Positions 33,002 through 42,231 of a stretch of DNA of 64,000 nucleotides are shown here, piece by piece. Position numbers and translations under genes: made by a program. The stretch covers positions 248,001 to 312,000 of the forward strand of contig OZ221971.1 of assembly GCA_965119685.1 (NCBI GenBank), written 5' to 3'. The stretch comes from Merdibacter sp965119685. GTDB taxonomy: Bacteria; Bacillota_I; Bacilli_A; Erysipelotrichales; Erysipelotrichaceae. The first letter of the stretch is position 1. Every line of letters begins with the position of its first letter. A model generated the notes under the pieces. The model was not told the DNA's origin and made no database searches. It was given only the letters and a program-made list of their open reading frames with translations.

Positions 33002-33313
33002 TCACTCCAACAGCTGTCTAAAATCTCGTTTTGCATACACTGCACGAGCGATTGTCACCAGCTTTTTTTCTTCATCTACCCAATAGAACATCAGAAAATT
33101 CTGTACCGGTATTTTTCTGTATTCATGCTTCAAAGGACGGATCGGCTGATAAACCGGGGATGTGTAGGGAAAGTTCAGTACATTCTCCGCCGCATCGACC
33201 AGCTCCAGTGCCAGGCGATTCGCCGCATCCGGGTTGTATAGCTCCAAACGAATATAGCGCACAATTGCAAGCATATCTTTTAAAGCAACGGGCAAGTATT
33301 CTAATTTATACAA
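33002..33313 (-). CDS. ParE/RelE-family toxin
   Basis: About 103 residues from TTG 33313, six bases after AGGAGG; the frame upstream overlaps the antitoxin. YKLEYLPVALKDMLAIVRYI and a C-terminal YRKIPVQNFLMFYWVDEEKK, VTIARAVYAKRDF fit the RelE/ParE fold. It overlaps the antitoxin stop by 8 bases. Confidence 0.85.
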   Translation of the reverse strand: MYKLEYLPVALKDMLAIVRYIRLELYNPDAANRLALELVDAAENVLNFPYTSPVYQPIRPLKHEYRKIPVQNFLMFYWVDEEKKLVTIARAVYAKRDFRQLLE

Positions 33314-33584
33314 TCGCTTCCTCCTCAATAGCTGCTTTCATTGCTTTCAACACATCTTTGGAGGAATAGCGCTGTTTCGTCAACGTGGCCTCTCGTTCTG
33401 CCTCTTGCAGCTGAAAGTACACCTCACTCTCAAACTGCAATTTTTCAAATGCCTCCATACTCAACACAACCATGTCGCCATAACCGTTTTTTGTCAAAAA
33501 TACAGGCTGCGCAGTTTCATGCACAGTTTTTGAAATATCTGCAAAATGATTTCTCAAATCAGACACAGGTCGGATCATTTTCAT
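33306..33584 (-). CDS. Phd/YefM-family antitoxin
   Basis: 92 residues. MIRPVSDLRNHFADISKTVH and PVFLTKNGYGDMVVLSMEAF are the Phd/YefM dimer and DNA-binding domain; the C-terminal helix would wrap the toxin. Upstream of and overlapping the toxin gene. Confidence 0.9.
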   Translation of the reverse strand: MKMIRPVSDLRNHFADISKTVHETAQPVFLTKNGYGDMVVLSMEAFEKLQFESEVYFQLQEAEREATLTKQRYSSKDVLKAMKAAIEEEAIV

Positions 33585-33727
33585 AGTATCTTCCTCCTCT
33601 CTCTCACTTTAGCGTAATTATGCTAAAATATCAAGGAGCTGTATCTGCCCCTTTTCCTGCCGATGCAATCATTGTGGCTGCCCTCGCAAACCCATGTACA
33701 GCAAGCATCCCACACACGATAAACAAA

Positions 33728-33756
33728 GGGAGGGTACTATCATTCGTCCCTCCCTG
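33728..33756 (-). terminator. Terminator after the GrdB-like gene
   Basis: AGGGAGGG and CCCTCCCT form an 8-bp stem (13-base loop) with TTGTTTAT after it on the minus strand; 85 bases after the stop at 33841. Confidence 0.6.
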
Positions 33757-33840
33757 TGTTCTTCCTTTCACAGCTTTGCGCCGTCATCGTTTCGATTTTC
33801 TCTCTATGCCTTTCGCTGTTTTGAAAACCGTCTGCTTCCC

Positions 33841-34365
33841 TTACTGATAAGCGTGCTCCTTGATGAAAGCGGCGGTATCCGCATGATCGCAGAGCATACG
33901 GGCAAACTGACACATCTCGCTGAGTGCCTCATTGAGTCCCGTTCCGCCTTTCTTAGGCATCTTAAGAATGGTGACACGATCCTTAAATTCCGCAATCGCC
34001 TGCTCGCATTCTTTGGACATGATCGCAAATGCGGGAATATCGGTATGCTCGTTGATCGTCAGCGCTGTCTGTGCCGCCATCATGCCATAACCGGCATAGT
34101 TGAAGCACGGTCCGCAGATGACGACATCCGGCTGAAACTTCTTTGCCATCGCCGCAAACTTTTTCGCGTTCTTTTCCGGATCAGCTTTAAAGGTACCGTC
34201 TCCGCAATACAGGGTAGCGACCACCTTGCCGTCGTTTTGCTGCATAAAGCGCTCAAACATTCCGCAGGCGCCGATCGCCATCGCCTTTCCGCCCATCGGC
34301 AGATCCGGACTTTCCTTGCCGCCCAGTCCCGCCTGTGTCTGATCAAAGATCATCATGACTTTCAT
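33841..34365 (-). CDS. Short GrdB-like (glycine/betaine reductase component B family) protein
   Basis: 174 residues behind GAGGTG. It matches the N-terminal half of GrdB-type proteins: MKVMMIFDQTQAGLGG, then VVATLYCGDGTF and VVICGPCFNYAGYGMM, which corresponds to the conserved GPAFNAGRYG region. Full GrdB is about 430 residues and carries its selenocysteine in the missing half, so this cannot be a complete reductase. Cys84-Gly-Pro-Cys87 is a thioredoxin-like dithiol placed in the conserved loop. It lies 112 bases after the PTS gene, beyond a terminator. Confidence 0.75.
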   Translation of the reverse strand: MKVMMIFDQTQAGLGGKESPDLPMGGKAMAIGACGMFERFMQQNDGKVVATLYCGDGTFKADPEKNAKKFAAMAKKFQPDVVICGPCFNYAGYGMMAAQTALTINEHTDIPAFAIMSKECEQAIAEFKDRVTILKMPKKGGTGLNEALSEMCQFARMLCDHADTAAFIKEHAYQ

Positions 34366-34428
34366 AACTGTTCACCTCATTATTCGTATTTTGTTTTCCA
34401 TTGATCTTTCGTGTATAGAATCGCACAA

Positions 34429-34465
34429 AAGCAGACGTTCGCGCAAATCCGGCAGACGTCTGCTT
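34429..34465 (-). terminator. Terminator between PTS EIIC and GrdB-like gene
   Basis: On the minus strand AAGCAGACGT ... ACGTCTGCTT, a perfect 10-bp stem, with TTGTG after it. Partial readthrough could still link the two genes. Confidence 0.7.
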
Positions 34466-34477
34466 GTTTATTGAATC

Positions 34478-35842
34478 TTAGAGCTCGTCTAAGTCCAGAT
34501 TGTCGAAGTCGATTTCCTCTTCCTCGCTGGATTCGTTTTCAGCTGCTGCTTCATCCGCCAGATACTTGCGGTCTAACGTCTTGATGAATGGGAAGTAGAT
34601 CAACATACCCAAAATCAGCAGGAAAATCTGATATACGCTTGCCGTCCAAGAACCGGTGGAGAGCCATCCGGAGAAGCCGATCGGCGTCGTCCAAGGCAGG
34701 TTGACACCTGTCGTCTTCGGGATGATGCCCCAAAGCGTAGCGAAGTAAGACAGAATCAGGTTCATCATCGGTACGGTGATAAACGGAATGATGATAACCG
34801 GGTTTAATACGATCGGCAGACCGAAGATGATCGGCTCATTGATACCGAAGAAGCCCGGTACGATGGACAGGCGTCCCAGCTGCTTGATGCGCTTGGACTT
34901 GCACACCGTTACCATCAGGATGACCAGAGACAGCGTCGATCCTCCGCCGCCGAAGTTGCAGAAGAAGTTGCTGAACGGGTTGGTGAAGATATACGGCAGC
35001 TCGCTGTTTGCCACACCGGCCTCAAATGCCAGCAGCTGCTGTGCCGTCAGAACGTTTCCGATGAAGTAAACAGAGTTGCAGACTGCCGGTCCGTTGATAC
35101 CGAAGAACCAAAGGAACGTACACATGAACGAATACAGTGCGTTTGCGCCCAGCGTATCGCCCAGACCTTGCAATGGTGTCTGTAAGAAAGCGACGATGAA
35201 GTCCTGCATCGTACCAAACTCTGTGAAGGAGAAACCGATACGGATGAGGAAAGCAGCCGCCATGACGATGGCACTTGGTACTAATGCCGCAAAAGAATCG
35301 GTAACGGCCGGCGGAACGCCCTTTGGCATCTTGATCGTCCAGCCCTTCTTGTATGCGTAGCAAAACAGCCAAACGCCTAAAATCGCACAGATCAGCGCCA
35401 TGAAGATACCGTCCGGTCCGATGTAGCTGAATGCCAAACCGGAAACGCTTGTTCCGGCTACCGCATTGCCTTCAACATCCAAACCGACATGGCTGGTCGG
35501 CATCAGGATGAAGAATGCGACTACCGCAACCGCAGCACCCTGAATCTTGTCGCCGCCGAATTCACGCGCCATCGCATAACCGGTACCTAATGCAGTCAAC
35601 AGTCCGGTACAGTTAAATGAAGCCCTTGATACAGCCGTAAACCATCCTGTCCAATCCGGTCCGAGAACGGATGCAACCGCTTCGTCCCATCCCGGAATCG
35701 GGAAGTTTGCGATCAGCAGGAAGAGCGATCCGACGATCAGAAGCGGTGTGGTGATGAGAAAGCCGTCACGAATGGCGATCAGCACACGGTTCTTTGTCAG
35801 AACGTCGGCCAGAGGCATCAAATACTTTTCGAGTTTATCCAT
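34478..35842 (-). CDS. PTS EIIC, cellobiose/lactose (CelB-like) family
   Basis: About 454 residues from ATG 35842 (GAGAGG upstream). KYLMPLADVLTKNRVLIAIR then DGFLITTPLLIVGSLFLLIA is the CelB-type opening; later segments include NEPIIFGLPIVLNPVIIIPF with the substrate-binding Asn-Glu, and about ten membrane spans. It imports and phosphorylates beta-glucosides or chitobiose-like sugars with separate EIIA and EIIB. Neither partner is adjacent; the PRD regulator carries its own EIIA domain. The C-terminus ends in an unusual acidic tail (ESSEEEEIDFDNLDLDEL). Confidence 0.93.
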   Translation of the reverse strand: MDKLEKYLMPLADVLTKNRVLIAIRDGFLITTPLLIVGSLFLLIANFPIPGWDEAVASVLGPDWTGWFTAVSRASFNCTGLLTALGTGYAMAREFGGDKIQGAAVAVVAFFILMPTSHVGLDVEGNAVAGTSVSGLAFSYIGPDGIFMALICAILGVWLFCYAYKKGWTIKMPKGVPPAVTDSFAALVPSAIVMAAAFLIRIGFSFTEFGTMQDFIVAFLQTPLQGLGDTLGANALYSFMCTFLWFFGINGPAVCNSVYFIGNVLTAQQLLAFEAGVANSELPYIFTNPFSNFFCNFGGGGSTLSLVILMVTVCKSKRIKQLGRLSIVPGFFGINEPIIFGLPIVLNPVIIIPFITVPMMNLILSYFATLWGIIPKTTGVNLPWTTPIGFSGWLSTGSWTASVYQIFLLILGMLIYFPFIKTLDRKYLADEAAAENESSEEEEIDFDNLDLDEL

Positions 35843-36640
35843 AATTTTACCTCTCTTTCCTTTCGCCATCACTTTACCATAATTTCACATAGTCTATTCA
35901 CTAATTCATTTCCTATCTCTAGGAAAAAATATCGGTTCTCCTCGGGATTTGTCGGCTTTATGACCACCTGTGATACGGCTTACGCAGGGGGCTTCCTGCC
36001 CATTGATCAATGGGGAGTCTGTGCTGCTGACGTTTTCTCTTGGTGTTTTCAAGACTTCCCCGCCTTTCATTGAGCAATGCCGAGAGAGGACAGCACATCC
36101 CCTGCGATAAAGGCGGGAGATCGCCGACTATGAAACAGTGCGGCGCTCCCTGTGATGCCATTTGCAGATCGCCGATGCAGATCAGGTGAAAAGGAGGGCA
36201 GCGTGCAGAGGCAGGACATGCCATGATATAAAATTACAAGCAGCATCTCTCACGACAGGTGCTCTTGGCACAGCGGACATGTTTTTGGTTTCTCTCTCAT
36301 CGTTTAGATTCCCTGCCCGCACATTTCCGTATATAAAGAAAAGAGCGCTCCTGCGCCCTTCTCCTGCATTTTACGTGTATCTTTCGTTATTCTTTCCTCC
36401 TGTGAAAGAATGTATCCTCACAGCAATCCATACGTTGTAACGGCAGCGGACAATATCCTCTTTCCTAAACTTCCCGAAAAGCTCTTTATTCCGCCGTCTT
36501 TCTGCGAAAACATCTGTTCTCACAGCATTCGCACGCTCCCAGATCAAAGCTATATTCCTCGCTTTGCGCCTAATGCGGCATCGTTTGCCGCTTTTCTCCT
36601 GATGAAAACGCACAGCGTAACATGCATGGATTCCAAGCAG
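35843..36640. other. Long intergenic region upstream of the PTS gene
   Basis: Holds the TTTCCT-N6-AGGAAA site at 35909-35926. The short open frames in the rest lack ribosome binding sites and family features; nothing else is supported. Confidence 0.5.
35909..35926. promoter_or_regulatory. TTTCCT-N6-AGGAAA operator before the PTS gene
   Basis: TTTCCT-ATCTCT-AGGAAA, 67 bases upstream of the PTS start codon. Identical arms and spacing occur twice before the PRD regulator. Confidence 0.6.
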
Positions 36641-37234
36641 TTATGCCGCTGACTCCTCCTTGACGGAAATCTCCCTTGTTTTGGCAATATGGTCGTGCAG
36701 CATCTTTCTGGAGCTGCTTGCCATTCCCATCAAAATCGAGATTGCACTGATGATTCCAAACACATATACGGCAAGATCCATGATGTTGAAATCGGTAAAC
36801 AGCTGAACGATCTGGCGCAGATAACTGGAGCTGTTGGCGATATAGCCTTCCACCAGCATGATGCCGACACCCTCCCGCAGCAGGATCGTCTTCCAGTCCA
36901 CATCGCTGCCGTCGTCCTTTACCACCTTGATTTTCATGATACGTTTGCCGAAGGTCTGTCCCGGGTACACTTTCAGCTCCATCACAAAGTAATATCCCAG
37001 AAAAAAGAGGATGGCCAGCACGCCGGCAATCACTGACCACGGCATCGGCAGCTTGCTGAGATCCTGTGTAATGGTCGTCGTCTTATTGACGTAGCTGACG
37101 ATGAGGACGATCGGAAAACCCGCCACCATCGTGGCGATGTACCAGTCGATGATGTAAGCGGCCAAGCGGGAGATGTTGTTGACGCTGCCGGTTCCCAGCT
37201 TGATACCGGCGCGAAACGATTTCGTGTTTTTCAT
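36641..37234 (-). CDS. RDD-family membrane protein
   Basis: About 197 residues from ATG 37234 (AAAGGAAC). SVNNISRLAAYIIDWYIATM has the RDD-type Arg/Asp pattern, and VYPGQTFGKRIMKIKVVKDD is the family's second signature; three to four membrane spans. Function in the family is unclear (some act as ion exchangers). Separate from the PRD gene by 115 bases on the same strand. Confidence 0.85.
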   Translation of the reverse strand: MKNTKSFRAGIKLGTGSVNNISRLAAYIIDWYIATMVAGFPIVLIVSYVNKTTTITQDLSKLPMPWSVIAGVLAILFFLGYYFVMELKVYPGQTFGKRIMKIKVVKDDGSDVDWKTILLREGVGIMLVEGYIANSSSYLRQIVQLFTDFNIMDLAVYVFGIISAISILMGMASSSRKMLHDHIAKTREISVKEESAA

Positions 37235-37388
37235 AGACAGTTCCTTTCCGCTGCTTTTCGCAGCTGTGTTCACTCAGACGTCCCCTTTGCATCCATCTGC
37301 GGGGCAGCCTTGTTTAAGAGATATTCTTATGGGACATGCGCATGTATTGGCAGTAATGATACCGCGCTCATCACATGTGCGCACTCCC

Positions 37389-39299
37389 TCATTCGATGAT
37401 CTTTGCGAGAAAGTCCTCATAGCTCTGCGACTCCAGCAAAGACGCAAAGTGATTCGCATCGTTAATCATGTTGCTCAGCCATGAGAAAAACATCTTTAAA
37501 ATATCGCTTTGCCCTTCATCGGTAGCTAGCAGCATTACCATCTTTACCGAAAACTCGCCCCAGAGGATCGGTTTCTTCAAGAAAGCGACCGAGATGGCCG
37601 GCTGATAGCTCCCTACGCTGAGGGAGTGAGGGATGGCAAAGGAATAGACGAAGCTGGTTGCGGCGATCTTCTCCCGCTCCAGCACCGATTCCTTGAAATC
37701 CGCTCCGCAATAGCCCAGCTTCTGCAAGTGATCGCACATATAACAGATCGCTTCTTCGGGCGTCTTTACATCCAACCCATAGTGAAAGGTGTCCTTGGTG
37801 ATGAGACCGACCAGCGTATCCTCAAAATCACGGCGAAAACGTTTCTTATCCAGCACGTTGAGCGTCTGAAAGATCTTGCTTTCATCCTCGGTGTTGAGAA
37901 ACAGTGAGATCTGTATCGTCGGAATATCCAGATTGTGCATCAGCTGCAGCGTGGTTAAAATGAGATCCGGCTTCAGCTCCTGAATGCTCTTCTCCTCAAA
38001 GAAACCGACGCATTCGATAATATCCATACGCTCTGAAAACAGATTCTCGATCTTTTTCAGACACATCGTCGACAACGCCTGATCGATCGGATAGATCATC
38101 ACCGCCCGATACTTGCTGTAAATATGACTGCGTTCATAAGCGGCACCCAGATGCAGTGCCAAAAAGCCCAGCTCGTTTTCCGAGATCGCCATCGCCAAGC
38201 GTTCCTCCAGCAGTCCGCCAACGCTGATCGCCAGCTCAAACACCAGTGGGTATTTACGCTTTAATTCCTGCAAATAGATGTTAGAGACTGAAATGTTTTT
38301 ATTGCGCCGCTCCACTAGGCCTTGCAAATGCAGCGCCAATCCGCTGCGCAGATCGCCGTCCTTAGAGAAATCGATGTCAAAGTTATCTGCGATGCGCTTG
38401 ATGATCTCATTCACCAGCTGATCACAGTTGACGACGCCCACCCTCGTGGACAACAGATCGTTTTGCAGGGTTGCCGCCCGTTTCCCCATCAGCTGCAATG
38501 CCAGCAGCACGACCTCATCCTCTACGATCTCGATGCGCACATGACGGGCTATCCGCTGTAAAAATTCCTGTATGATCCGATATTCCTTACGTTCCTTCAG
38601 CGCCGGCGCCGTCCGCGAGGTCTCGATATAATTGCGGCGCAACATCCGTTCTAGGGCAATACCGACATGAATCATCAGCATCGGCATCGCCATCTCCCGC
38701 ACATGATAGTTATACTTATCCAGAATTTCCTCCAGTTCTTCCTTGACCTTGAGCAGATCAAAATCCTGAAACATGCTGGAGAGCTTGTTAAGATTTAAAA
38801 AGTTGCCCTGCGTCTCCTTGGAGAGCAGATCTTTATATAAGCGCCGTTTGCTTTGTTCACTGCCCTCTAAGCGGATATGGTTGCGGGAGCGCACCAAGGA
38901 GAGATCCTCATAAGGACTCAGCATCTTTTTGATGCGCTTGATGTCGTTATCGATGGAGTAACCGCTGATAAACACCTGATCCTGTAAATCGAGCAGGTTG
39001 ATCTCATGCCTTTCAAACAGCAGCTCCTGTATGATATAGACACAGCGTTCCTGCGGCGTCTGCGGAATGACACAGCTTAATTCGATCGGCAGCGTCGCCA
39101 ACACTTCCGGATTGATGCGATAGCCGCTGCGCAGGTTCGACTCGATCAGCGTCTGATCGTAAAAGCGGTTGATGGCGTCGATATCACTGCGGATGGTTCG
39201 GTCTGAAACATTCATCAGCCGTGAAATCTCTTTGCCGGTAATCCACTTCTTGGAATCATCCAGCAGCATGATGATCTTTTCCTGTCGTTTATTCAGCAT
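37389..39299 (-). CDS. PRD-domain transcription regulator with EIIB-like and EIIA domains (LicR/MtlR type)
   Basis: 636 residues. Residues ~1-65 are a winged HTH (KWITGKEISRLMNVSDRTIR), ~80-165 a second HTH, ~190-290 and ~300-400 two PRDs (MLMIHVGIALERML; LGFLALHLGAAYERS), ~405-490 an EIIB-like domain lacking the usual cysteine, and ~500-636 a mannitol/fructose-type EIIA with SFAIPHSLSVGS, the phospho-acceptor His. Sugar-dependent phosphorylation would control its DNA binding. Two palindromic sites in its promoter region and one before the PTS gene are candidate targets. Confidence 0.93.
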   Translation of the reverse strand: MLNKRQEKIIMLLDDSKKWITGKEISRLMNVSDRTIRSDIDAINRFYDQTLIESNLRSGYRINPEVLATLPIELSCVIPQTPQERCVYIIQELLFERHEINLLDLQDQVFISGYSIDNDIKRIKKMLSPYEDLSLVRSRNHIRLEGSEQSKRRLYKDLLSKETQGNFLNLNKLSSMFQDFDLLKVKEELEEILDKYNYHVREMAMPMLMIHVGIALERMLRRNYIETSRTAPALKERKEYRIIQEFLQRIARHVRIEIVEDEVVLLALQLMGKRAATLQNDLLSTRVGVVNCDQLVNEIIKRIADNFDIDFSKDGDLRSGLALHLQGLVERRNKNISVSNIYLQELKRKYPLVFELAISVGGLLEERLAMAISENELGFLALHLGAAYERSHIYSKYRAVMIYPIDQALSTMCLKKIENLFSERMDIIECVGFFEEKSIQELKPDLILTTLQLMHNLDIPTIQISLFLNTEDESKIFQTLNVLDKKRFRRDFEDTLVGLITKDTFHYGLDVKTPEEAICYMCDHLQKLGYCGADFKESVLEREKIAATSFVYSFAIPHSLSVGSYQPAISVAFLKKPILWGEFSVKMVMLLATDEGQSDILKMFFSWLSNMINDANHFASLLESQSYEDFLAKIIE

Positions 39300-39362
39300 A
39301 GACGACCTCCTTAAACTCCTTTTTTATTTTACATGATTTCCCCGTCCGCTTTTCTGCAATCT

Positions 39363-39380
39363 TTTCCTAATATTAGGAAA
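39363..39380. promoter_or_regulatory. TTTCCT-N6-AGGAAA operator A before the PRD regulator
   Basis: TTTCCTAATATTAGGAAA is a perfect 18-bp palindrome, 64 bases upstream of the regulator start. Confidence 0.65.
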
Positions 39381-39397
39381 TCCTCTCCCTTTTTTTA

Positions 39398-39415
39398 TTT
39401 CCTAGCAACAGGAAA
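39398..39415. promoter_or_regulatory. TTTCCT-N6-AGGAAA operator B before the PRD regulator
   Basis: TTTCCT-AGCAAC-AGGAAA; its centre is 35 bp from that of operator A. It lies between the divergent regulator and YitT genes and may affect both. Confidence 0.65.
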
Positions 39416-39478
39416 AAATCTTCTCTCCCCTTTTTGAAAATCTCACTATAATGGTATAGCGTATAAGGGGTATAGGTG

Positions 39479-40366
39479 ATGGCTATGACCAAAAAAATCA
39501 AAGATCTGCAAAAGGTGCGTTCGATTCGTTTTATCATCTCGGTTTTGATGACGATTGCAAGCTCGCTGTTACAGGTGTATGTCATTCAGGTGTTCATGAA
39601 TCCCTGCAATTTGCTCTCCAGCGGCTTCACGGGTGTGGCGATCCTGCTCAACCGTATCAGCAATCTGGTAGGCATGGATGTTTCCACCTCACTGTTAATT
39701 CTGGTGCTCAACGTTCCGGCAGCGCTGTTGTGCTACAAGAGCGTATCGCATCGTTTTACACTGTTGAGCTGCATGCAGTTTGGGCTGACGTCGTTCTTTT
39801 TGAGCGTTCTTTCCTTTGAGCCGTTCTTTGAGGATCTCATGCTGAATGTGCTCTTTGGCGGCTTCCTGTATGGAATGGGCATCGTGCTGGCGCTGAAAGC
39901 GGATGGCTCGACAGGCGGAACGGATTTCATCGCGCTGTATGTATCGGATAAGATTCACAAGAGTATCTGGGACTATGTGTTCATCTTCAACACGTGCATG
40001 CTGATCATCTTCGGCGCGCTGTTTGGCTGGGTGTACGCAGGCTATTCTATCATCTTTCAGTTTATCTCCACAAGGACGATCTCCAGCTTTTATCATCGCT
40101 ATTCACAGGTGACCGTCGAAATCACCACCGATGATCCGGAGACGGTGAGCGAGGTATTTATCAATAATTTTCGCCATGGGATGAGTGTTATCAGCGCTTA
40201 TGGAGCTTACAGCAAAAAGCATTATTACATCTGCAAGAGCGTCGTCAGCAGCTATGAGGTGCGCGATGTGGTGGATTGTGTACGCAGTGCCGTACCGGAT
40301 GTGCTGATCAACACATATAAAACCAATAACTTTTACGGCAAATTCTATCAAAAGCCGATCGAGTAG
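39479..40366 (+). CDS. YitT-family membrane protein
   Basis: 295 residues. Five to six N-terminal membrane spans (FIISVLMTIASSLLQVYVIQ, SSGFTGVAILLNRIS, DGSTGGTDFIALYVSDK) and a C-terminal DUF2179 domain (VEITTDDPETVSEVFINNF, KHYYICKSVVSSYEVRDV). Family function is not settled. Divergent from the PRD regulator; a second YitT gene follows in the same direction. Confidence 0.92.
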   Translation: MAMTKKIKDLQKVRSIRFIISVLMTIASSLLQVYVIQVFMNPCNLLSSGFTGVAILLNRISNLVGMDVSTSLLILVLNVPAALLCYKSVSHRFTLLSCMQFGLTSFFLSVLSFEPFFEDLMLNVLFGGFLYGMGIVLALKADGSTGGTDFIALYVSDKIHKSIWDYVFIFNTCMLIIFGALFGWVYAGYSIIFQFISTRTISSFYHRYSQVTVEITTDDPETVSEVFINNFRHGMSVISAYGAYSKKHYYICKSVVSSYEVRDVVDCVRSAVPDVLINTYKTNNFYGKFYQKPIE

Positions 40367-40546
40367 GAAGCGGCGGCTTGTTTTGCCTGATCCGCTTCTC
40401 ATTTTTGATGGAACCCTGCGCTTGGAAAGCAAGTGCGCACAGCTGTGCAAAGTGTTTGCATGCGATAAACTGACGCTTGTCTCTCATCGAAAATCAGGGT
40501 AGAATAGAAGCATTGTGCACGCAGGTGCTTAGGAAAGGATGATCCC

Positions 40547-41434
40547 ATGCTGAAACCGTCTCAGTACAAGGAATTTGCGACAATTACCTTCGGCGTACTG
40601 CTCGTATCCATCGCCGTCTATTTCTTCATGATCCCCAGCGGTATCGTTGTCGGGAGCGTGTCGGGTTTGGCGATCGTATTCGCAGAGCTGACGCCGTTAT
40701 CGGTATCGGTGCTCACCTTTTTGTTAAACGGGGTGCTGTTAATCGTCGGTTTTCTGTTCATCGGCAAGGAGTTTGGCGCCAAGACAGTGTACACCTCCCT
40801 GCTGATGCCGCTGTATTTGTGGGTGTTTGAACAGCTAATCCCGCTGAGTGAGTCGCTTACGGGAAACAATGTATATGACTTAGTGACTTATACGCTGCTG
40901 ATCGCCTTTGGACAGGCACTGCTCTTTCATGTGAACGCCTCCAGCGGCGGGCTGGATGTGGTCGCTAAAATTCTCAACAAGTACACGCACCTGGACCTTG
41001 GCAAAGCGGTGATGTTCGCCGGGATGGTCACGGCAACGAGCTCGATTCTCGTCTATGACATCGGCATCCTGATCGTCAGTCTGTTAGGAACGTATGCCAA
41101 CGGCGTTGCGGTGGACTATTTCATCAACGGATTTCATCACAAGAAACGCATCTGCATCATTTCCGATGATTACCAACGGATTCAGGAGCACATCCTCACC
41201 GCCTTGCAGCGCGGGGTAACGCTGTATCAGGCGCAGGGCGGGTATGACCGCGAACAGCGCACGGAGCTGGTGACGATTTTGGATACCGGTGAATATAAGC
41301 AGCTGCTGGCATGGCTGAGAGAGATGGAGATCCCCGCATTTGTAACGGTCTACACAGTCAACGAGGTCATCGGCACCTGGAATCCGGATACCCGCAAAAG
41401 AAAAAGACTGCCGGCGGCAGAAAAAAACAGATAG
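40547..41434 (+). CDS. YitT-family membrane protein (second copy)
   Basis: 295 residues with the same plan: membrane spans (TFGVLLVSIAVYFFMIPSGI, SGGLDVVAKILNKYTHLDLG) and DUF2179 (ICIISDDYQRIQEHILTALQ). AAAGGATGATCCC precedes the ATG. Diverged from the first copy 180 bases upstream. Confidence 0.92.
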   Translation: MLKPSQYKEFATITFGVLLVSIAVYFFMIPSGIVVGSVSGLAIVFAELTPLSVSVLTFLLNGVLLIVGFLFIGKEFGAKTVYTSLLMPLYLWVFEQLIPLSESLTGNNVYDLVTYTLLIAFGQALLFHVNASSGGLDVVAKILNKYTHLDLGKAVMFAGMVTATSSILVYDIGILIVSLLGTYANGVAVDYFINGFHHKKRICIISDDYQRIQEHILTALQRGVTLYQAQGGYDREQRTELVTILDTGEYKQLLAWLREMEIPAFVTVYTVNEVIGTWNPDTRKRKRLPAAEKNR

Positions 41435-41844
41435 CGGCTATTAAGCACGCAAGGCTGCCCGCAAATCGGCGAGGCGGTCTTTTTTTATCAGCGATCGCTT
41501 TCAGAAACCCGCTTGCGCACCAATGGTTTCCCTATGTGCGTATAAAGAAAAACAGTGCTCCCTGTCCTGAATGTTTTGTGAAAGGGTACCCGCCTGATAT
41601 TTGAAAGGCGTAACAAAAGTACCTACACGTTAATTGAAATTACCGTGTTTTTGTCTTTTATATAGTTGCGCATTTCTGTGATTTTCCATCGATTGGCATT
41701 CCTTAGGAGAATATCGAAACTCCTATTGGAATAAAATAGTTTTAATATAGTGTTATTTATTGTATAATTTCAATAAAGACCACCGTACAGGCGGTTTTCA
41801 AAAAATCATTGTGAAGACATAACTACAATCAAAGGAGACCACTT
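41435..41844. other. Intergenic region after the YitT pair
   Basis: An imperfect GC-rich hairpin followed by seven T at about 41448-41487 looks like the YitT terminator. Further on, TATAAT near 41763 may be the promoter of the small membrane gene. Nothing else is seen. Confidence 0.45.
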
Positions 41845-42036
41845 ATGAAAAAAATCTGTCAGCTGCTGTTTCCCCCATTTCTTATTGCACTGCTCTTTTG
41901 GATAATGCTGGGACTGCTCTTTCGTGAACGCGCAGATGCGCTGTGGCAGTTATTAGGCGCATGTTTCATCCTTATCAACATCGTGTTGTTTTTATACATC
42001 GTCTGCACCGATAAAACAACACCGGCGAAAAAGTGA
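41845..42036 (+). CDS. Small two-span membrane protein
   Basis: 63 residues behind AAAGGAG: two hydrophobic segments (LLFPPFLIALLFWIMLGLLF; LLGACFILINIVLFLYIV) and a basic tail. Own promoter and terminator. Unrecognised family. Confidence 0.75.
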   Translation: MKKICQLLFPPFLIALLFWIMLGLLFRERADALWQLLGACFILINIVLFLYIVCTDKTTPAKK

Positions 42037-42079
42037 CACGGTGAGCGAAAACGCGTAAGTTTCCTCTGAGCCATCATGA

Positions 42080-42119
42080 GGATTGCCCCCTTTATAAGGG
42101 AAAAGGCAATCCTTTTTCA
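42080..42119 (+). terminator. Terminator after the small membrane gene
   Basis: AGGATTGCC and GGCAATCCT form a 9-bp stem followed by TTTTTC. Confidence 0.85.
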
Positions 42120-42231
42120 TCATCTGTCATTTTACATTGTGTGCACTTGCACATGCGATAGCTTTGTGACTCACTCATGCCCTAACCCTGCGCTTCCCTG
42201 ATGATTCTCGATAAGACCTCTGCCGATTGTC

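Noticed and set aside
36371..36613. 80-codon minus-strand ORF and overlapping plus-strand ORF
   Set aside because: No ribosome binding site, compositionally odd (Arg-rich) and no match to a known fold; treated as intergenic.
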